Shown piece after piece: positions 10,201 through 21,675 of a DNA stretch of 64,000 nucleotides. Within the stretch, counting starts at the first letter, position 1, and every line of letters begins with the position of its first letter. The notes under the pieces were generated by a model. That model was not told the origin of the DNA. It was given only the letters and a program-made list of their open reading frames with translations, and did no database searches. The DNA lies in NCBI GenBank assembly GCA_949130495.1, contig OX422210.1:27225681-27289680 (forward strand), read 5' to 3'. A program made the translations under genes and the position numbers. The stretch comes from Sambucus nigra. Lineage: Eukaryota > Streptophyta > Magnoliopsida > Dipsacales > Adoxaceae.

Positions 10201-10439
10201 TTTCTTCTAGTTATGCTTAGTTACTTAAAAAAAATTGTCTCGCCTTGTAAACCTCGTGATCATAAATTTCTTTAAAGAGATCAAGGAGGATTAAGGCGAT
10301 CTAATCCTTCTTGATTTGATTAACACCCAACTTGGTTAGAATACTTTGGTTATTTTCTTTTAGTTATGCGTAGTAACTAAAAAAGAAATGTCTCAAGATT
10401 TTCTACCCCTTCGAGTGACGAAGATGATTACTACCTTGA

Positions 10440-10890
10440 TGTCACGTACCATGCATTTTCTACATTTTATCCTTAAAGGCTCCATACCCATGCCATAATT
10501 CTCTAAAACATTCTAGATTTGTCTAGTATATTATCTAGTATTGTGTAATATGTTATGAAATAATGTAGGATTTGCTAGAATAATCAAGAGTTTACGTGTA
10601 ATGTGTGGAATAATCAAGAATTATAAGGAAGTATGTAGACTTCTAGAATGTTCCCACGGAGATGTGGAACCATTATGGAGAATTAATCTAGACCATTCAT
10701 ATATTTTGATCTCCACCATCCATTGAGGAGGTGGATGCCTATAAATAGAGGGGGGGGGGGGGGGGGGGAAGTCATTTGGTCTAACCATTCAAGCCAGGAA
10801 TTTTATTGTACCCAATTGCGAATGCGATGACCTTTAACATGAACCCATTGATTTTGGCCCGATGGAGTAAAAGGAGTTGAATTTTTATCA
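10440..10890 (+). mobile_element. Candidate small LTR (451 bp) with TATA box
   Basis: Bounded by TGTCACGTACC and TTTTTATCA, with CCTATAAATAGAG at about 10738 and, directly after the 3' boundary, ATTGGTACTCGAG. That last sequence could be a decayed initiator-Met PBS. A 19-base poly-G run (10750-10768) follows the TATA box. No partner LTR was found, so this is tentative. Confidence 0.3.
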
Positions 10891-11713
10891 ATTGGTACTC
10901 GAGGAACTTTCGATGGTGCCCAACCTTCCACCAAGTACAAATCAACATTGGATAGATATATTGTGTTTCCTTACGAAGACGGTTAGGTGTATTTTATGAC
11001 CGAGGTGGTGGGCCCTTGCGATTGTGTGGTTTGGCAGCCATTAGAGGCAGTTTTTTTTCGTCTTGATATGGATTATGGGACTGGAAGGGGTTGGTATCTA
11101 AGAGAGGTAGGGGTGATCGAGTGGGGGGGGGGGGGGGGGTATTCAAATAGGGGCTGCCTACCCTAGGGCAGCATCATAACGAGTTAGATGTGTGTTGGTT
11201 GGTGTCGTAAACCAAGGGTATTGATCACCTACGATTTCATTGAGTTTGGGTTGAAATTAGTTCGAATAATTGCAGCGGAAGGGTCTTGGGGTGAGTCACC
11301 TTCCTTGGATTCACCACTAATGCTCAAGACATATATAGAATTCAATAAAAATTTCAAATCCCCATTAAATTTTCAAATCCCTTAATGAATTTCTGGAAAA
11401 GGGATGCAAAACAATGTAACAGACCAAAGATTTTAGCATTTGTATATTAAAACACATTCAACAAATGAATGCAAACAATCTAACACAATAGACCACATTA
11501 AGGGATTTGATCCTTTTTAGGTAGTAGAGATTAATACTATGAATTAACAAAACAGTAAAACCCGACTAAATATCCAATTACTTTATAATTTTATTTTAGC
11601 TTGTCGTCAGACGTGTGCCACATTGGCAGCATGTGAAACCCTTTACAAGACAAAAATGGAAAAGTCGTTGCAGCTTATATATATACATATAAATGTTACA
11701 AGGATATAAATAA
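10891..11713. other. Unassigned stretch
   Basis: If 10440-10890 is an LTR this would be internal sequence, but no gag or pol motif is visible. Contains a 17-base poly-G run at 11123-11139. The short open frame at 11188-11385 has no recognisable features. Confidence 0.4.
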
Positions 11714-11926
11714 GTGAATTATTCTTGATTTATAATTTTCTCACCATTACTTTGCATGTACTGTTTAAAAAAATGTTTAATTCTGAAAATAATATTATAT
11801 GTGAGTTTGCGTGTACATGTGTGAATTATTCTTGATTTATAATTTTCTCACCATTATTTGCATGTACTGTTTTAAAAAATGTTAATTCTGAAGATAATAT
11901 TATATGTGAGTTTGCATGTACATGTG
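11714..11926 (+). repeat. Tandem duplication, 107-bp unit x2
   Basis: GTGAATTATTCTTGATTTAT begins both units (11714 and 11821). They differ by a few substitutions and single-base indels. Confidence 0.9.
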
Positions 11927-11940
11927 TGTGTGTGTATACA

Positions 11941-12302
11941 GAGAGAGAGAGACTCTCATACATACCAAGTATACATACTTGTTGGCGCAAACCTATTTTT
12001 CTTAAATAATAAAAAATGTTTTTGAGTTGAATTTTTTATGTGTTATTCAAACATTTCAAGGGATCCATATTGTTATTTTAAAAAAATCGAACAAACTTTT
12101 ACAACTTTTAGAGTACTTTAAAAGGTGTGAAAGTTTGACAAAATTTTTTAAAATAGAAAAAAAGTTATTTTGAGCTGATTTGTTTTATATGAGTCCCTTG
12201 AAATGATTAAATACCACAAAAAAAAAAACTCAACTCAAAAATAATTTTTTTACTATTTTAAAAAAATCGGTATTTATACTTGGTATGTACATAAGCCTCT
12301 CC

Positions 12303-12316
<14 letters not shown>
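11941..12316. mobile_element. MITE-like foldback flanked by GA/CT tracts
   Basis: Left arm CATACATACCAAGTATA ... TTTTTGAGTTGAATT ... TTTCAAGGGA is answered by TCCCTTGAAA ... AACTCAACTCAAAAA ... TATACTTGGTATGTAC on the right. Ends merge with GAGAGA / CTCTCT tracts, then (TA)n to 12361. The whole about 375 bp can fold back. Confidence 0.7.
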
Positions 12317-12361
<45 letters not shown>

Positions 12362-12363
<2 letters not shown>

Positions 12364-13109
12364 ATCACGACTAACCGATCAGAAACGAAACAGCCTAAAC
12401 AAGTAACAAAATCTTCAGCCACATCTTCTCAGTGGGGTCTTAATAGCTTCATTAAACCCTTATCCAAGCTTGAATACACAAAATAAACATTATATCCTGG
12501 TGTATATACAACATATTCATGATCCTTGTACATTTTTGAAAGGATTATCATCAATCTAACACAAATCAAGGTTCAAGTCTGTCAAAACCCAAATTAAACC
12601 TGACTTCATTCTCTACTTCTAATTAAATCAATTAATATGTGATTCAATATTCCAAAACATTCAATTAAAATGTGGATTCAACTTAAAAACTAAATTATAT
12701 CCTAAAACATGAATTCTACTATAGATTCATGTATCAAAACAATTTAATTTTATATTTCTCTTCAAAGGTGCAAGTGTCTAAAGCAAGGTTGCTTAAGTCT
12801 AATTCTAATAGATTTAAAATGATTAAGATATCATATTCTAATCCTAAACATGCTTCTAAATGACAAAATAAGTACAAGACAATGAAATCATAAACAAGTT
12901 ACATATTATATACTTAAAAAATTTAAGAGATTCTTGCCTGAAATGAAGAACAGGAATCCTATAATTAACATCACTAGTTAATTATTTATAACACACAACA
13001 CAAATCACGTCGCATGAAAAATTTAATTACCATTTAAAATATGCATTTTTAGTATTACCATATATTAATTTATTTCACTCAATAATCAATAAATAAAGTC
13101 AATGAAAAT
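12362..13109. other. Unassigned AT-rich stretch
   Basis: No coding region, tandem repeat or inverted repeat that I can support. Confidence 0.4.
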
Positions 13110-14330
13110 GCTGGGTATTATACTTGCCCATGCTCAATCTCCCTCGAGCTAGTTGTTTGGCCTCAGGCACACAAAAGCAGAAGGAAACTCCAAACATAAT
13201 GCATTGGCCTCGCGCATCAATGCCAAAACCTTAATATCAGAATCCAACAACAGATATTGTATATAAGATAAGGCACAATACTATATTTTTTTATATCTAT
13301 AGCCTTAACCTCAATGGAATTAGAATATTGATCTTCAAATATCAAGGGGTACTTTAGAATTATTCTAGTTTTATCCTAAATATGATCCAAAATATAGATT
13401 TTTAATATCAAAATGGGAAACCCTAACAATCTATTAAAGATGCGTAAACCTCTCTAAAATTGGTTTACCACTAGGCACCCAAATCCATTATATTCAAGGA
13501 AGAATGCTATATAAAAACATATGATGAATAGTAAACGTCCATGGCCATTACTCAGAAGATCAGATTTACACAACAAGTCTCATCTCAATTAACCAAACAT
13601 CGAGATTAGGATTTATGAAGAATAAGGTAAGGAAGGAGTCCCTTACCAAAGAACTTAATTCGATGATGAAGAGTAACGTTCCGCATTCCGGAACAATGCT
13701 ACTCTGCCTCCTGATCAGGGAAACTCCTCGGCCTCCTTTTAATAACATCCTCATTTGCCCTCAAATTTTACTATTGTTAAATTATTAGTAATGATTTTTA
13801 GAAAGTCCCTAACAACTTTAGGAACGGAGCCCAAGAATTCTACTTATAAGAAGTGAGGGAAACTTGGGTTTCCAATTATGTTTCCACTTCTCTCTAAAGC
13901 CCCTTCAAAAAGGTATTTGAAATCTCTAAAACGTAGTCAAGAAATAACCTGATTGGTCCATGTGTTGGTTTTTGTTTGTACTTGTGAGTATTAAACACTA
14001 TGACCTTAAACCATTGGTCGTTGCCTAAGGATTACAACCATATCCTTGATAACTCTCTGCGGCCTAAAGGTTATGTCAATGACTTTATTAACACTCCATG
14101 GCCTATTAAGGTTTAGATATTTACATTTTGTTCTCAATCTACTAAATGAATAGGGGTTCCGACTCAAGGCAATATTGATTAAGTCTTTATCAAAGGGTAT
14201 TAGTCATGGCCTCAGTAACATGTCGTGGCCTAGTAGTATTGGTTGTGGCCTTATTAACATGACGTGGCCTCTTATAATTTGGGTCGTTACCATCTCCCTA
14301 ACTTTAGGAAATTACTTTCTTAGAATTTAA
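13110..14330 (-). mobile_element. G1 3' LTR (approximate bounds)
   Basis: Shares with 21700-23190 the blocks CTCCAAACATA, CGCATCAATGCC, CACCCAAATCCATTATATTC and AATCTACTAAATGAATNGGG in the same order. It contains repeated GTGGCCTNAGTAACATG-like motifs near its inner end. Exact ends could not be fixed by eye. Confidence 0.6.
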
Positions 14331-14380
14331 GGGTAATAGGAAATTATGTCCTTGGAATTTAAGGATAAAGAACATACGAT

Positions 14381-14650
14381 TTAATTTATACACCAATATA
14401 ACCGTGGGTATATCTCTTCGATGACAGACTTTAGTTCCCATGGGGCTTCTTTCACAGCCTGTTTTTTATAAAACACCTTAACGAAAGAGATTTTCTTGGT
14501 CTTCAAAAATTTCTCCCTCTTGTCTAAAATTATTACTAGGGTCTTTTCATAACTCAAATCTTCGTGGAACTCTATAAGTTTTTGTTGATAAATATGGTGG
14601 TCATCTCGAATAGGATTCCGCAGCATTAAACCATGATTGGTTATTTGCAC
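14381..14650 (-). pseudogene. G1 pol C-terminus, chromodomain-like tail
   Basis: An 89-codon open block reads EFHEDLSYEKTLVIILDKRE ... SFVKVFYKKQAVKEAPWEL ... YPRLY. This matches the conserved end of Tekay/Del polyproteins (EDLTYEE ... ILDR ... VKV.W.....EEATWE ... YP.LF), the region that targets integration to chromatin. It is separated from the rest of integrase by the solo LTR insertion at 14699-17646. Confidence 0.72.
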
Positions 14651-14698
14651 ATGATCTCAGCTTGGGGCTCAAAAGATCGTTACATTGAGATATAATAT

Positions 14699-17646
14699 TG
14701 TAATACCCCGTATTTTTGACTATATTTATTTTGGGATTAATTAATTAAATTGCGTATTAATTGGAAATTAATCCGGGTTATAAATACTAATGTGATGCGA
14801 GTTGGTATTTGATTATGTGCATATATGATTATATATGAACTTGGTATTTGAAAATTTGTCGTGGGATTTATATACGGCATTTTAGAAATTTTGTTGAGAC
14901 GCGTGGGACCGCCGCGTCACGGTATATTATTTTATTATTAAAAGTGAATTTAAAATATATAATCCGTATGGTCGTTTTGAGTGCGCCAACGCGTCCGGAA
15001 GGGTCGAGATAGTCAGAAAACACTAGCCGGGGGTATAGTTTGGGTCCCGGGGTATTTTTAGGCCATTCCGGCACCATAAAGGGTATTTTAGTAATTTGGT
15101 ATTTTTGGGTAATTAAAAGTGACGAAAATTGAGAGTTGTAATCTGATAAGGAGTTGACCCAACCAACCCTTTATTAACCCCATAAGCTACGTAGGTTATC
15201 ATTTAGTCTTCCAACTCTCCCAAAGAAAACCCTAGCCACCATAGCCTTTTGGAGAAGAAAGCTTGGAGAAGGAGAGAGAGAGAGGAATTCTGCAGAGATT
15301 CTTCACCAAACCAACACCAAATCCGAAATCAAACCAAGGCAAGTGATTTATTCCATTTAAATTTCAGAGAATGATTCTTCCATGTTAGATTATTCAAAAA
15401 CTTTGTATGTTCTTGGAAGATAATGAAAAAAACCCATAAGATTGGAGTTATTAGTTCGAATTTTGGGATATAGGTTGCATGTAGAATGTTACTGGACGAT
15501 CATATTATGTGAATTACTGCCTTTTGTAATACCAAAAACGGATTTAAGATGAGGTGCATGACTGTTCTTGAGAAAAATCAGAAAAACTAGGTTTTTGATG
15601 AAGATTGATCCATATGTAGCCTATAGTTGTTGAAATATTGATTTATGGACGTTAGTAATATTGTAGGATGATTATATGACATTACTATAACGTTATATCT
15701 GAGAATCATACGTTAGAAATAAGTTTTGGGACGTTTTCAAATCTGCAGAACGAAGCAGTCCATAGCCATACCTGTTCGATCGATCGATCGACATTCATCA
15801 GTCGATCGATCGACTAGATCGATCGATCGATATTCATAGGTCGATCGATCGACCTTCCCAGAATGAGTGAAATTTTCCTTAATATGATTTTAATGGTGGA
15901 AACCCTCGGAGAATATGTTTGGAGACTTTGTGAATACCCTTAGCTTTAAGGAAGACCAGTAAGCATGATTATGAAGTGGGACTTTAATCAGAATGTAATT
16001 TGAGGAATTATTTTAAATAAATGAAATTCGTTATGTGAGTTAATATTTGGGTTAATAGTACAAATTTGAATAAGTTGATGAAATAAGGTTTGGGGCAGAA
16101 GTAAAGACCTTAGGCATAAAGATATCATATGTGAGAATTATGGAAACTTAGTAGCCTATTCGAGATAGGTTTTAAGTTTAAGGAATTACGACGTGAGACG
16201 TGTCGACTATTTAAATTATATATTATCGGATTACTTGAAATATATAAGTTTGGGATAATGGTATAATGATGTAGAAAATACCTTATTAAAATGGTGATAT
16301 CTAAGATGTGTGAATGCTTAGTATATAGTTTATGTGTATGACATACCTACCATACTTGCTATCACGGGAGGTTACGTTCGCTTAGGACCCTCTAATCCTT
16401 GTGTGCCTACGGGGGGGGATATAGACTGGTACCTTGATGAACATAGGTCATTGAAAGACTTATTGTGATATTAATAAGTCCGCGGATCGTGGGAGCATAG
16501 GTATGTGCGTGACCCATGTGAAGGTGACTATGTTCGCCTCCATTATTTGTGATGTTGTTATTTGAGAACTATTCCTGAGAGATTCGGAATATGTGATCCT
16601 TATGTACGTGATGTACCGGGATGGATAGCAGAGTATGTGTGCACCGGAGCTTAGTTCTCGGGGTGCTTATATTGTATATTTATGATGTGAATAATATACA
16701 TTTAATTTAATGAGAACTTTCATGTTAATGTAGTGAACATATCTATATCACGGTATTATTTTGAGAAACAAAATGGGTTAGCTAGTAGTATAATATATGG
16801 CATATTGTACACTTGAGTTTACATTAAACCCCTATTTAATTACGAGCGTTATAATAGAACCAAGTAATAATGGCAGGTCCTATAATAAGTCTAGCTAGAT
16901 TCGATGTCACTTAGCTAGTGGTTTGTGTCGTTATAAATGGGTACTTACGTTAGGAGTGCACAGTTAGTCGAGAGGTGAGAATTTAATGTGAGTGCACGTC
17001 CTAACATGTACTTTGCATTTAATGTTTTAAATGTTTTTAAAGCACTTGCAGGTTTTTAAAATGATTTCCACTTTCGGGCTCTGACCCATTTGCTTTCAAA
17101 TATATTTTCTTGTAAAACCATTTTTAGGTGCCCAGCCACAGGGACACCAAGCATAGGATTCTCATTCAGGTGACGAGCTGTAGCTGTTTGTGGAAGCTAC
17201 AGGGACTTGCTTTTAGACGCCTCTCTCATTTGGATTCCAGTCTCAGCATCTATCAGTTGTAGGGCATGTTGCCCAATTCTATTAGATATTTTTACATTTC
17301 AGTTTTCAGACTCTAGCATGTATTGCTCAGTATTCAGTTTTAGTTATTTCAGTTTACTTAACAGTTGTGGGATTTGTATTGAGGAGTTTTCCTCCAGAGT
17401 TTATTTACATTTTGTGATGGTTATTCGTTTTACTTCAGTATGGTGAATGCTGTTATTTAGTTATTCATTACTCTTGTTGCATGTTAATCAGATTTAATAA
17501 AATTTGGCACTTACTTTTTAAATACTAGGTGGTTAGTAATAATAAAACGTTTTCGACAGTGATGCTATTAACTGAGCCAACTTGGCATTCTGAATTAATT
17601 TTATAAAGGAGTAGCTACCCGGTGTTTAATTAGTCGGGGTGTCACA
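14699..17646 (+). mobile_element. Solo LTR (2948 bp) with perfect 5-bp TSD AATAT
   Basis: Begins TGTAATACCCCGTA and ends TCGGGGTGTCACA, an inverted-end pair. AATAT occurs on both sides (14694-14698 and 17647-17651). It sits inside the G1 integrase gene, which resumes on either side. Blocks such as CGTCCGGAAGGG followed by TAGTCAGAAAA, and GGTATGTGCGTGACCCATG, are shared with the LTRs of the 25622-33447 element, so they are one superfamily. No internal region or second LTR is present, so it arose by LTR-LTR recombination. Confidence 0.88.
15777..15854. repeat. Tandem pair of (TCGA/GATC) palindromes
   Basis: Four GATC-rich palindromic blocks, paired around ATTCAT spacers, form two near-identical ~39-bp units. 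Each block is self-complementary and the pairs can form hairpins. It lies within the transcribed half of the solo LTR. Confidence 0.85.
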
Positions 17647-17656
17647 AATATGCCTC

Positions 17657-18240
17657 TTATTGTGATGTAAACCTAACTCTTCTTTTATATACTCTGTGCA
17701 TTATGTCTTTTCTGTCAAGATCAAATATTTGGCTTTCCCCTACCTCCTTACAACAAAAGGGGTTGAGACATTCTCTACCATACAAGGCTTTGTAAGGATC
17801 CATCTTAATACTAGTTGCATAAATGTGGTTATTAACGAACTCCACTAAAGGTTGGGGTCTTCCCAACTTCTGCGAAAGTCTTAAGTATATGATATTTACA
17901 TATCTTCCTAAGTCTGGTTCGTCCTCCCTGTTTCTTCGTTTGTTTGAGAATGGAAGGCTTTGTAAACTTCTTCAAAACCTAAATGTGAACTTGGAATCAT
18001 GGTCAATAATCTATGGAGTCTGACAATATCCTTATGAACATTTTGACAAAGGACTTGTTGTTGGCCGTGGCTTTGAGGGTAAGAAAACGTTCTTTATCAA
18101 TCACTAAACTATTTTCCAAACTGATGGGTAAGCGTTTACCATTGTAACCACCATTCTAGAGATTAGAGTATGTCATCTACTTTTAGGTATCCCTTGGCAA
18201 TGACCATTCAAGCATTCTATTAGTAAAGGCACAAATTTAT
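17657..18240 (-). pseudogene. G1 integrase fragment
   Basis: The minus strand reads RPQPLVEFVNNHIYATSIKM then DPYKALYGRECLNPFC, matching the integrase C-terminal half of chromoviruses (SIKMAPYEALYGRKCRSPI pattern). Further upstream (to about 18190), in shifting frames, are remnants of the core around DSKFTF and SLQSL. Stops and frameshifts abound. The corresponding segment of G2 is at 44250-44425. Confidence 0.65.
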
Positions 18241-18395
18241 TCCCACAAAAACATGAGGTGAGTAAGCCCCTGGAGCTCAAGCCTAGCGAGCCTAGGTCTA
18301 TTTAGGCTAGAATATTCTCCTGCATCATTCTCCCCACCTAAATAAGTTACCACTCCTGCGACTCGAACCCATAACCTTACTTTGCTAACAAATGA
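18240..18395 (-). repeat. SINE-like segment with tRNA B-box
   Basis: On the minus strand GGTTCGAGTC (18369-18360) fits the Pol III B box GGTTCGANNC. The downstream part ATTTAGGTGGGGAGAATGA resembles a SINE body. The same segment, same relative orientation, lies at 43989-44200 in G2. No clear A box was found, so it is only SINE-like. Confidence 0.45.
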
Positions 18396-18766
18396 CGTAA
18401 ATCATACCGTAAATGGAAATATAGAAAACCACCCACTTAGAGAACAAAATCCTCAATTTGAAAGAAGCCAAGAATGATTTCATTAATGAAAGTACATTTG
18501 TATTTATAGGGGAGAAGTGAAGATTCTAGAAGGGGTCTCCTATGTTCTTATTGGTTGAAAGAGTCGTAGCCCATGTGATGTCACGTGTGTCTTTAACTAC
18601 CTTCAATTACATCACATGATAAAACATAACCTGCTAAAAGCTTCCCTCTTAACCCTGGTTACATTTATACAAGTACTGCAAAAACATAATAGGCTATTAC
18701 AAAAGAATGCTAAAAAATGCAAAAATAATGTAGAAAAATGATTTAAAATGCGGAGAAATTGCTACA
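18396..18766 (-). mobile_element. 371-bp LTR-like module in G1
   Basis: On the minus strand it runs TGTAGCAATTTC ... GATTTACG, with a TATA-like TATAAATAC inside. A copy of identical length (43618-43988) and an inverted partial copy (43163-43547) lie in G2. In G1 it follows directly after the RT motif VFEVLRKEK, so RNase H and the integrase zinc finger are deleted here. Confidence 0.6.
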
Positions 18767-19530
18767 CTTCTCCTTCCTCAAGACTTCAAACACGTTATGG
18801 GGCGTGACTCATGATCCTCAACGGTCTTTATATAAGTTTGTTATCTATAAACACAATCACAAACTTGGAATTGCCTAGGCACTCTTTTTATTAAATCCAC
18901 AAAAGTAACAGGGGCATTGGTTAAGCAAAAAGGCATAACCATAAACTTATAATGACCATATCTAGTCTTAAAATTATTTTGCATCCTCATCCTTTATTTT
19001 AATTGATGATAACCGATCGTAGATCAAATTTTAAAATATTTATCATCCTTTAGTTGGTAAAAAAAGATCATCAATTCTAGGCAAACGATTCTTGTTCTTC
19101 ATGGGTACTTTGTTTAATTCTCTATAATTGATGACCATTTTCATAGATTCGTCTTTCTTCTTTACAAAATGTATCGGGGAACCTAAAGGGAGATAATCGA
19201 CTTGATGAAGATCGACCTAACATGTTTTCTAATTGGGCTTTTATCTCCTTCAGCTCTACGAGCACCATCCTGTATAGTTCCTTGAAATAGGCACGATCTC
19301 AAGCGTGTGGGTAGTGACCCAATTTCTTTGTCCATAGGCAACCTTGGAAGTTTTTTGGGAAATACCGTCTCCAAATTCCACGACTAGTGGAACATCTCTT
19401 ATAACGATCGCGGACTTGTTAAGATCCTTTATGTACACTATATAGGTGCGACATCCAACATTTTGTTGGCTCTCAAGGTTGATATCAACAAGGGGGTTTC
19501 TTCTTAGTTTAGTCTATCGAAATCTTTCTT
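18767..19530 (-). pseudogene. G1 reverse transcriptase remnant
   Basis: In shifting frames the minus strand shows [44 protein letters not shown] and HNVFEVLRKEK, the fingers/palm of a gypsy RT. The catalytic YVDD box is replaced by FIDNKL-like sequence. Many stops and frameshifts. The matching, longer region in G2 is 41290-41940. Confidence 0.7.
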
Positions 19531-19537
19531 CGACCCC

Positions 19538-19816
19538 TTAGCACTTATCAAGAATGTTTTCCTTTCTAGCTCCGTTATTCCCAGCAAAGTGGATAGGCAA
19601 CCAGTCCATGCCCAAGATAAAATTGAATTTCTCTGTTTCCATAGGAATTAAGTTAACCTTAAGATAGTGATCTTCTTTTTCTGCAACGCATCCTTTAAAT
19701 ATGGCTACAACCTCTACCATTACTCTTATTGGGATATCTATCATCAATGAAAGGTTCAAGATTTTGGGCCTCTTCTTTAACTTACGTGCAATGGTGGTGG
19801 ATACAAAAGAGGGCAC
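19538..19816 (-). pseudogene. G1 protease region
   Basis: A 92-codon open block reads SFVSTTIARKLKKRPKILNL ... KGCVAEKEDHYLKVNLIPME ... FNFILGMDWLPIHFAGNN. This is the aspartic protease to RT linker of chromoviruses (ILGMDWL is diagnostic). The active-site DSGAT triad would lie just upstream, where the frame is broken. The interval 19817-20380 holds diverged gag-protease linker. Confidence 0.7.
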
Positions 19817-20379
19817 AATGCCAGAATAAAAAAATATATAGCATATCTATAATGAATAGTATTAGTACCTGCAATAAGATAGTCGACCTTCTTAGCATCC
19901 TTGGAATTCATTGAGAAGACACTGACCTGATTTCGTAACTTGTCCGCATCCTTCATTGGCACCTTTTGTGTCTTGGCCCATCACAATTGCAGCAACTCTT
20001 TCCCAAGGGATAACATTAACATTGGCGTAATGCCCCTTCATTACAGTGTCATAGCAAGTGAATGTTCACATGCGTTGTCTGTCTCTATGTGTTACCATTA
20101 GTATTATGTGACCTTTATGCTTGCTGCCATGGCCTTAGACTTCATTCTTTATTTAAAGTATTGTTTCATGATTTGGACTTCGACCAATTCAGAGCATGTC
20201 TTCAATCTTAACCTTTCAAACTTTTTAACTTTCCTTTCCTCTATATCGTTCAAATGAGAAATGAAACATAAGAGCTACGAAACTTGACCTCCTATTTGGT
20301 CACAGACAACGAACCTCGAGTTAGCTCGAGAAATTCTACCTTTTTTATCCTTGTCAATGACATGAAATGTTTTTCTTAA

Positions 20380-20790
20380 AGTAGATCCCTTAAACCTTGC
20401 CCACCCAATGGTCGCAGCTTCTCCTACAAGCTGAGCCCTCTTAACCATTTTCCATCAGTTGTCAACCTATGTGCAAATATGGACGTGGAAAATGCCACTT
20501 TCTACTTCTAAGTGCATTTCAATACTTTAAAAAAAATTCAGTTACTTATCCAGTCCCTTAAAGGGTTGTGGCCATAATTTTTTGAAGTTATTAGTGGTGC
20601 AACCTCCATGCCTTTCTTCGTTCATTCTTGCTACCATCGCTCTCCAGGGCCTTAACAAATCCAATTACGATCTATGGCAGTTGTTCTCCATTAGCTCCTC
20701 GATTGGGGGCAGCGGGTGTTGCAATATGACATTGTTTATAGAGACTGTTCTAATTCCACGATAATTCCCTCTTGCCATGTATTCCTAGAA
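20380..20790 (-). pseudogene. G1 gag remnant
   Basis: Minus-strand reading gives ARGNYRGIRTVSINNVILQH, then PPIEELMENNCH, then NEERHGGCTTNNFKKLWPQP. The order and the KLWPQPFKG motif suit the N-terminal half of a chromovirus gag. The G2 counterpart is at 40300-40560. Confidence 0.5.
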
Positions 20791-21675
20791 ATAATTACAC
20801 ACGTATCAGTCTAGTATCCTCGTTTGAAATTCTTTATTACAAGGAACTTTTCTGTAGTCTTCATAAATGAATGCTTTGCTACCACTTGTAACGTCAGCGG
20901 CATTTCCCTATTAGGTAGAGGCGCTAGTTCTCTTAACCGCACGCGGATATAGTTTAAATAATCTTAAATAGGGCACTCGACCTTTAAATAGGCCTAGGAT
21001 TTATATCCATAAATATTATCACATCTCATTCATCACAAGTAATAAGTCATAAAGTAGTTGGCTTAATCTAAGAAACAACCAACCACGGTCCTTAATACAT
21101 CCATTTGCTTGATTTGATATATGGTAACAAAAAGTTTTATAATTAAAACGTCTTAACAAAGTGCTTTAGTGGCACTAATACTACAACTAGCAAATCTACT
21201 CTAAATCATCTCTTCTCCACAACCTTTTAACCCAAGGAAATCAAGGATTGAAGGAAAATATCAAATAGCACAGGGAAGGTTAAATCAGATGTTCTCAATC
21301 CAACCTACCAATGTTAGTGATAGCAAATATACTAACGATGCTACTAAATAAGATTTAAAAGGGATAATATATGTGAAGATTTAAATGTAAGAAAGGAAGT
21401 CCTTTTCCCCAAGTATCTTCTAGGGTAACAAAGAAATTTCGATCAAGTGCTCAAATCAGCCCTAATAGTGAACTTTGGCCTCCCAAGGCTTAATCTCCCG
21501 TGGTTCCCCAGTCTTAGGCTTCCCCCAAGGCTCTTTGGTTAGACTTTATAACTTCGGTACCTTATTGTGAGTATCTTTTGACCAAGTCATGCCATAAGCC
21601 GCAACCTCTTGCACACTTACAAGATGAGCGATCCACGGTTTATTATTAGCTCCACAACCTTGGTCGAGCTCTACC
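20791..21675 (-). other. G1 5' leader, noncoding
   Basis: Homologous in inverted orientation to 39480-40300 of G2 (for example GTGCGGTTAAGAGAA and AAAGGTCGAGTG blocks). A decayed PBS may be TTGGTAGAGC near 21676 on the minus strand. No genes. Confidence 0.5.

Noticed and set aside
18360..18369. Possible tRNA gene (B box)
   Set aside because: No A box, no cloverleaf; better explained as a SINE-like repeat.
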